From Lepidodermella squamata (taxonomy: Eukaryota > Gastrotricha): a stretch of DNA of 64,000 nt. The notes under the pieces were generated by a model. It saw only the letters and a program-made list of their open reading frames with translations. It did no database searches and was not told the origin of the DNA. Below, piece by piece: positions 58,046-64,000 of the stretch (its first letter is position 1; each line of letters begins with the position of its first letter). A program made the position numbers and the translations under genes. Where the stretch lies: positions 3,286,001 to 3,350,000 of the forward strand of contig JBLDXI010000032.1 of NCBI GenBank assembly GCA_047495785.1, in the 5' to 3' direction.

Positions 58046-59000
58046 TTAATTGGTCATGATGATTTTGGCAAAAATAGAAATCGCCCAAAGGTTCAGTACT
58101 CCGATTCTTTCAAGTGACGATGCCATCCCTTTCCCGGATGCAGTTGTTGTTGCCGCCGTGGTCGAAGCCATCAGTTCACGTAGCTCAGGGCAAAAAGCGT
58201 CATTCGAGTTGCAATTTGCCGTGCAGCATTGGCATGACTAAAAAATCCAAAATTACCTTCACCCAATTTTAGAATAAAAAAACGAACCTTGGCTGTTGTC
58301 GTAGAGCCTGAGGAATACTTTGTTGTGCTGTTTTTACAGCGAGCCCATGGTTTGGTCGGTTCGGAAGGGAAGGCACATACATAGGAGACAGATGCCGATC
58401 CTATTCTGAATTCTTTCTGTTTTATAAAACCATATCTGAGTTTTTGCGTGATTTTTTCAAATTTGTTTACCGAACAATAAGAGCAGTTAGTAAGGGTTTG
58501 CATCGATTTTGTTGGCGAGAAGACATTGTCTGCGCAAGTTATAAAATTGATCTTGCGTTCATGATCCCGAACTAGAGACGTGAAATTCGGGTCGTCATTC
58601 GTAGAGCAGCTGCCAACTTTGTTACAGTTATCAGCGCAACAGGTACATTTCTGTGGGGGTAAATTGGACAAAACCTTCACTCAGAGCAAAAAACTGGCAG
58701 CTTTATTTTACTCACCTTTAAAAAGTAAAGACCGGTGTCAATACTTGCTTCAATCATGCTTGACTCTTTGCACGTTGGTTCGGTCGAATTGGTTACGCAG
58801 TCGTAGGATGAAGTCCAGAGGTAAGTGCCGTTGGCGGTTGAATACTCCTTATTCACAGTCGCGGTACAAGCCAGGCATCCTAATGCAAGAGACGCTCCGT
58901 TACTACCCGTCAGACAAGTGATCCCATGCGATACGGGTGCCAATAAAATTCTCAGCAACAGGACTCTCAAAACATGATAATTCAAATTTAATTTAGTCAT
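58046..59000 (-). CDS. Divergent type-B LU protein, GPI-anchored (copy 5)
   Basis: Four exons (58716-59000, 58471-58650, 58288-58416, 58046-58237) give 261 residues. The leader (VLRVLLLRILLAPVSHG), two LU domains ending CTCCADNCN and CQCCTANCN, a Thr/Ala stalk (ASTTAATTTA) and a hydrophobic end (LNLWAISIFAKIIM) are present. It is the most divergent type-B member, and all its introns are GT-AG. It closes the cluster, followed by 720 bp without a gene before the ceramide kinase gene. All intron positions and phases match the family. Confidence 0.74.
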
Positions 59001-59721
59001 TTTGCTAGTGAAGTGAATAAGAAAATATATTAAGACTTAGAGAAAATTCAGCATTCAGCCGATTCGGTGACTCGTGTGTTTTCCCTCATGTTTCTGACAT
59101 AACAAGTGAAAAGCTATATGTTTGCTCGGAATAAAAAACGTCGTGTTTGCAGATAGCTACTACTAGAAGCATAAAAATATGTGCAAATTATTGCATATAT
59201 GAAGAGTATTCATTACTCATACCGTCACTCTGCAAAGCACAGAGCTTCCTCTTACGCGCTTTTTATAAGCAGTTAAAAGCGAAATTATTAATCGACAGTT
59301 CGAACCTGGAAAATTGTGCCGTTGACGTTATAAGAAACTAGAACACGATTTTTGCTTGACAAGATGGGAATAAAAATATTTGAAAACCACAACGCAAAAA
59401 GGAACAAAGATATCGTAATTTATGGATATTGATCCAGTTGTTTCGATATAGCTCCATGTTCCTAATTTTGAAAACACTCGGGCTTCGTTAGCCGAATACA
59501 ACATGTGTATAATAAGATTAAACCTTTTTTTATTCCTTCATCACATTATTATTATTATTGACGGCCCTCTCGGCTACACGTTGAGTATCACTCGGCATAT
59601 GCTCATAGTACCTGGTAGTATTAGAATGCAAACAGTTTTTACTTGAAAAAAATATAACATAAATTTTTCGTTAACACTCGCTCAGTTAAGTGTTCAGAAA
59701 AACACGCAGATTCCCTTAGCG
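59001..59721. other. Spacer before the ceramide kinase gene
   Basis: This stretch holds promoter regions of two divergent genes and a short TTATTATTATTATTG run near 59548. No gene is supported in it. Confidence 0.5.
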
Positions 59722-61607
59722 ATGGAGTTTTCATACGAAAAACTCTCAAAGTTGATCCAAGACGTAGTCGAGCTGAATACCATTGTCGTCGATAGTTTCT
59801 CCGGAGCTGCTGTCAAGAAGGATGAACAAACCAACACCTGGGCTCTGTATTTCCAAGCTAACCACAAAAACAAGTACGACTTCACGCAGAAACTGTTCGA
59901 TCTCGATGGCATGATTTCGGTGCAACGGAGCGTGAAAATGGGGATGCTTCAATTTTTCCTCATAAATTCTGCGAAACAAAAACTGGAATTGCAGTGCCAC
60001 CAGGTCGTATTTCAGGAGGAAAGCCTTCGAGACTCTATTTTTCAAGAGGTAACATCGAACGCTGACAGCTTTTCAATCAAGAAAAACATGCCCAAAAATC
60101 TACTGATTTACGTCAACCCGATGAGTGGCGAAAATTTCAGAGCTTTTAAGGTGTTCAGATCGGTGGTTAACCCTATTTTCCAAATGGCTGGGATTAACCA
60201 GCATGTAATAAGTAAGTTTATTGACACAATTTTTTCGAAGATCACTTAAGAATTAATTTCCCAAGTTTTGGCTTCAAAGGATAACACCCATTATTTCCGG
60301 AAAGAAGTGTTCGAACAACGTTGGAAACTGCCAGCAGGTTCCGTCGAAGTTCTACCTTGTCGAGCTTACGAAGAGACTAACCCTCGGAATTTTTCGAACT
60401 ACGACGGAGTGATCAGCATAAGTGGAGATGGGACCCTATCAGAGGCTGTAAATGCAGTTCTTCAGGCTAAAATGGGGTCGAAACCTAGCATTAAACCTTC
60501 AACTGAGATAGGAAAAGTCGACAAGCCAGTTTTCGGCATTATCCCAGCCGGATCTACCGATTCCATTGCAATTACAATGCACGGAGATAACGAACCGATT
60601 ACAGCCGTGATTAACATAATTTTCGGCGATAGAAAGGGTTCTGATGTCATCGCAGTGTTTGACTATCGAAAGCGCTTTGATCCGAATCAATCGAGCCCAT
60701 CGAATCAGGATGCTAACAGTAATTTTGAGGTTTTCTCGATTTCTATGGTTGGTGTCGGTTTCCAGCCGAAAGCTATTGACGTCAGCCGTAGAATTCGGCC
60801 CGTTTTCAGCAAGCTTCGATTTGCTGCTGCAGGTATGGAAAAATATTTTTCTCTAATTTCTGATTTTCATTTTTTTGAAAATTAAGCTGCGAAAGTTTTA
60901 ATGTCTAATCGGCCAACTCAACTTGAAGTTCATTACAAAGCGACAGAGGTGCAACCTGCTCAGCTTCAAACCCAATGTGGATTCAAGTTAGGGTGCAAAT
61001 TATTTTATTTCAAAGGAAGATAATTTTGAAATTTTCCAGTTGCTCTTACTGCGCGATTTTCGAAAATCGACCCCGTCACAATATGATGAATCACTCCCCC
61101 GCAGCCTGGGCCAAGGTTGGCTACACAAATATGAGTGGAACAGTGGCGGAACCGAATGCGGCTTTATCGAGATTCATGCGAGAAGGATGCGCACCTCATT
61201 GCCACCTGGGTGATGGATCTGCGGATTTAGTCATCACACGCCATGTCCCTTTCGTGTTAAATTACGAGTACCTGAGGAAAAAGATAGATCGCGTGTCTGA
61301 TGATCTGGTAAATCAACCTTATAATAGTCAAGCATGCTTTGATCTATTGAAAATTTTAACAGTACAACCTAGCTGACAAAGGGTTGGAGATTATCCGGGC
61401 GCATGAATTCATCATTCAGCCATTTCAAGATCAGCCACTACCAGCTGCATGTGATGGTGAACTCTTCTCATGCAAAGCTCTCTATGGAGTGTAAGCTCTA
61501 TCAAATATTTCTGAAATTTCTGAAATTTCACATTTTCTCATCTAAGGTCTCATTGCCAACTCATCAATTTCTACGGCCGCGGACGTCCTTTACCTGAAAA
61601 AGCGTGA
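59722..61607 (+). CDS. CERK: Ceramide kinase-like lipid kinase
   Basis: Six exons (59722-60211, 60266-60832, 60887-60986, 61040-61307, 61363-61490, 61547-61607) give 537 residues. The enzyme would phosphorylate ceramide with ATP at membranes. The diacylglycerol-kinase catalytic fold is clear: LLIYVNPMSGE (near 131), ISISGDGTLSE (GDG at 217-219), GIIPAGSTDS, the ISMVGVGF strand and CHLGDGSADLVITR. The C-terminal beta-domain ends in LPAACDGE and SHCQLINFYGRG, close to the CDGE and HCQL stretches of animal ceramide kinases. The N-terminal 110 residues would be the PH-like domain. The last splice (GGAGT|GTAAGC) was chosen because it restores the HCQL segment. Ceramide kinase is preferred over sphingosine kinase on the C-terminus and length. 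Confidence 0.82.
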
Positions 61608-61722
61608 CCAAAATCTGACATTTTGTTATTTTTATTGCGAATTATCTGTCACAAAAACTAAGCACAGCAGAATAGAAATAGCAGAATAAAATAACATGAA
61701 TGCATAGCTAATTTTGATGCTC

Positions 61723-64000
61723 TCATCCTTTCTTTCGCTCCTCCTCGTCGAGAATTTGATCGACAGCACTGCGCTCGAGTTCATCGAATCGTAAATTTTC
61801 AGTGTCTTTCGTGTACCGCCTCATCTCAGAATCGCGGCTTTGCCCGTGATTTAGGACGTAAAGCGCAAATCGTAGCATGAGTTCAATGAAGCTGAACGGA
61901 GCCGGCGTGACACATCGATGGTACCAGGTTCGAACAGCAACGTAGTAGTTGAACGACCAATACTCGATAGCACTAGCCCTGGTGGTTTCAACAGCTCGAT
62001 TCAACGACGCAATCAACATGTTTAGCCAGGTAATATTCGTCAGCCATAAATAGGTCACGAATAGGATAGCAGCCACGAAATTCCTGCCAAGAATCGACCC
62101 GCCCGATTCGCAGCGCTTGATACCAGGGTCGTCGATAGACCCGGTTATCGTAGGTTCGGTTACCCAGGTCAGCGATGAAGTGTTGTAGACTGGGTTGAAT
62201 TTCTGGGCGTAGGACATCGGGCAGGTCTTCTCGATTCTCTCGCGAGTTGTATCGATTGCCACACCGACAAGATTCCACCATCGCTTGTAGACTACGTCCA
62301 TTAGCAGGGAGAAGAAATTGGGCTCTTCCTCGTAACTAGTAGCTAAAGACTGAGGATTCGCCAAGGCGAAAATTGGCGGGGCGAATGTTGCGATTAGCAC
62401 CCCATAGAGCAGCAAGAAATGCAGCAAGATTGGCACCTAAAAATTCAAAAAATTACCTAAAAAATCGGGAAATATTCAGTAAACTTACAATTTTACCCAA
62501 AGTCACGACAAGAATACCGATCGATTTTGATAGATAGAACACGCGGAATGATTTGATCCAGAAGAGCACGCAAGCTAGGGCGTAGAGTGTTTGAGGAAAA
62601 ACATAGTACTCAATCGTAAGCGTATGACGAAGAATAAACGAGCTGACGAGGATAGCTTCAGCTAATAAGTCGAACATCACCGAATTGTAAGACCCGTGTA
62701 GCAAGCGGCGAATGGTTTCAGACACGAAGGCTTTTGTATCGGAGCTGTTTTGCTCCAAAAATACCAACAAGTCCAAACCAAAGCTCTGGAAAAGTTTTGA
62801 TTTTCAGATTGTCAGCTGAGTGAATAGGACTTACCTCATGCAGGGCGTCACATAGCAAACACAGGGACCAAATAAGGATCGTAAATTCAGTTCTCGTAGC
62901 ACCCTCGGGATGTAGAGACGTTGTCAAGATAAATGAAGTAAAAAGCAGTAGAAAAGCGAGTAGAGCACACTATTTAAAAAATCAACCTTAAAAACAATTG
63001 AGGGAAAAAATGAAAAAGTAACGCACCGTATGAAACAGGAATTTGATCATAGGAGACGTATATAAATAGAACCAAGCTTTAGGGAAGAACAGTCGATCTG
63101 GTCCGATTCGATTACAACAACCTTGAAACTCGTATCGTATGCTTGGTTTGACCAGTATAGTTCGTTTCCCGTATAGATTTAGCGCAGTCAGCGTGTGAAT
63201 TTTAACATTCTTGCCACTACCACTTTGGAACTGAATACTGTCGCTTTTGCTCGTCGAGGTTGGATCGCGTTTTTTAATTTCAAAGTCCAGAAGAAAGACG
63301 AGGAACGGAAAGAAGGCAGTGATGTAAATCTAAAGATTAGGAAAATTTTAGATTCAGCCATTTAATCGGGAAATGTCAACGGACCAGCATGGAGCTTGTG
63401 AACGAAGCAATACGACCGTTCCAAATCCTAACCAGCTTTGAAAGAACAGCAGGTTGCTCGGTGAATCGCCTCCGTTTCCCATAGAATGCGATCTCAAGAA
63501 CTGTTCGATTTTGCCAAGTTGGCAAAGCTCGGGTCAATAAATCAGACGCACATTCGGGTCTGGCGTCGTTGCATCGAGAGATTACTTCGATGCTTCGACT
63601 AAGCCATATTCTGTTATGAAAAAATTGAGAGAAAAATCATATATAAAATCCAATAGGCTACACTCACTCGGATTGCTTGGCATAAGGCTCAACTAGGCTG
63701 ATCATATCATTCAGCTGAGCACGATAAGAAAGCTCGTTGAGGAAAATGGACGCCATAAGGGCTGTTCCGATATGATCCCGGCCATCGCGCCACAGATTCA
63801 TCGCGAACTTGTCCTGGTTTAATATCAATTGCATCAAGAAAAGATCGCGGCAACCCCAGACGTAGACATTCTTTTCATTCAACGCCCTCGCGGCCTCGCT
63901 GTCCGACTGAATAGTGAAAGGGTTGGACAGATAGCAGCCAAGCATGTCTGCCAGCAGTTCGCCAATATTGAGTAAAGAAACGTTGCATTTATTCTCGCGA
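61723..64000 (-). CDS. TRPM-family cation channel 3, 5' part off the window
   Basis: Visible exons: 61723-62436, 62489-62785, 62835-62969, 63027-63329, 63385-63610 and 63668 to beyond 64000. They cover the end of the TRPM repeat region (WRDGRDHIGTALMASIFL), the 226-nt exon whose length equals that of the two other TRPM genes here, S1-S6 and a C-terminal coiled stretch rich in Glu and Arg. The pore region again reads YKRWWNLVGVAID. The TRP-box position reads VTPAPFSFIELML. There is no enzyme domain. It lies convergent with the ceramide kinase gene, only about 115 bp between stop codons. The SLOG region must lie to the right of the window. Confidence 0.85.

Overview
This window is nuclear DNA of an animal. 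Every long gene is split by very short introns (mostly 48-60 nt, GT-AG with a few GC-AG). The gene families are metazoan: Cys-loop channels, TRPM channels, class C GPCRs, GalNAc-transferase-like proteins, LDLa-repeat proteins, Ly6/uPAR (LU) proteins and ceramide kinase. The gene density, tiny introns and a domesticated bacterial amidase family would suit a compact ecdysozoan such as a mite or tardigrade. That placement is inference; no marker here fixes the phylum. All exon models were built by hand from reading frame, splice signals and paralog comparison.

Layout. (1) 0-7.5 kb: two near-identical Cys-loop channel genes on the minus strand, with an inverted broken copy between them, in repeat-rich DNA. 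(2) 7.6-20.6 kb: two tandem TRPM channel genes with a single-exon GABA-B-like receptor gene between them; both TRPM genes carry a MITE-like element in an intron. (3) 20.9-26.7 kb: two divergent GalNAc-transferase-like genes that lack the catalytic D-x-H triad, then a LamG-like surface protein gene. (4) 26.9-29.4 kb: a second GABA-B-like receptor gene on the plus strand. (5) 29.5-59.0 kb: an accessory region made of a repeated unit. The unit is a receptor 3'-end fragment, a secreted Tae2/Dae2-type (BPSL0067 family) amidase on plus, then type-A and type-B two-domain LU genes on minus. Three intact amidase genes, six intact-looking LU genes and several LU pseudogenes are present. The units are interrupted by a non-LTR retrotransposon, a long foldback DNA element with an exact 8-bp target duplication, a 1.5-kb TIR element, and two genes for secreted proteins made only of LDLa repeats. 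(6) 59.7-64 kb: a ceramide kinase gene and the 3' half of a third TRPM gene that runs off the right edge.

How the genes may work together. The left half and right end look like receptor, channel and cell-surface genes that expanded locally. The centre looks like a fast-evolving secreted and surface-protein cluster. The amidase family is the strongest candidate for something notable: a bacterial interbacterial-warfare peptidoglycan amidase fold that has gained an animal signal peptide and a spliceosomal intron, and that has been duplicated together with LU proteins. A role against bacteria follows from what is known of tick Dae2, not from anything shown here.
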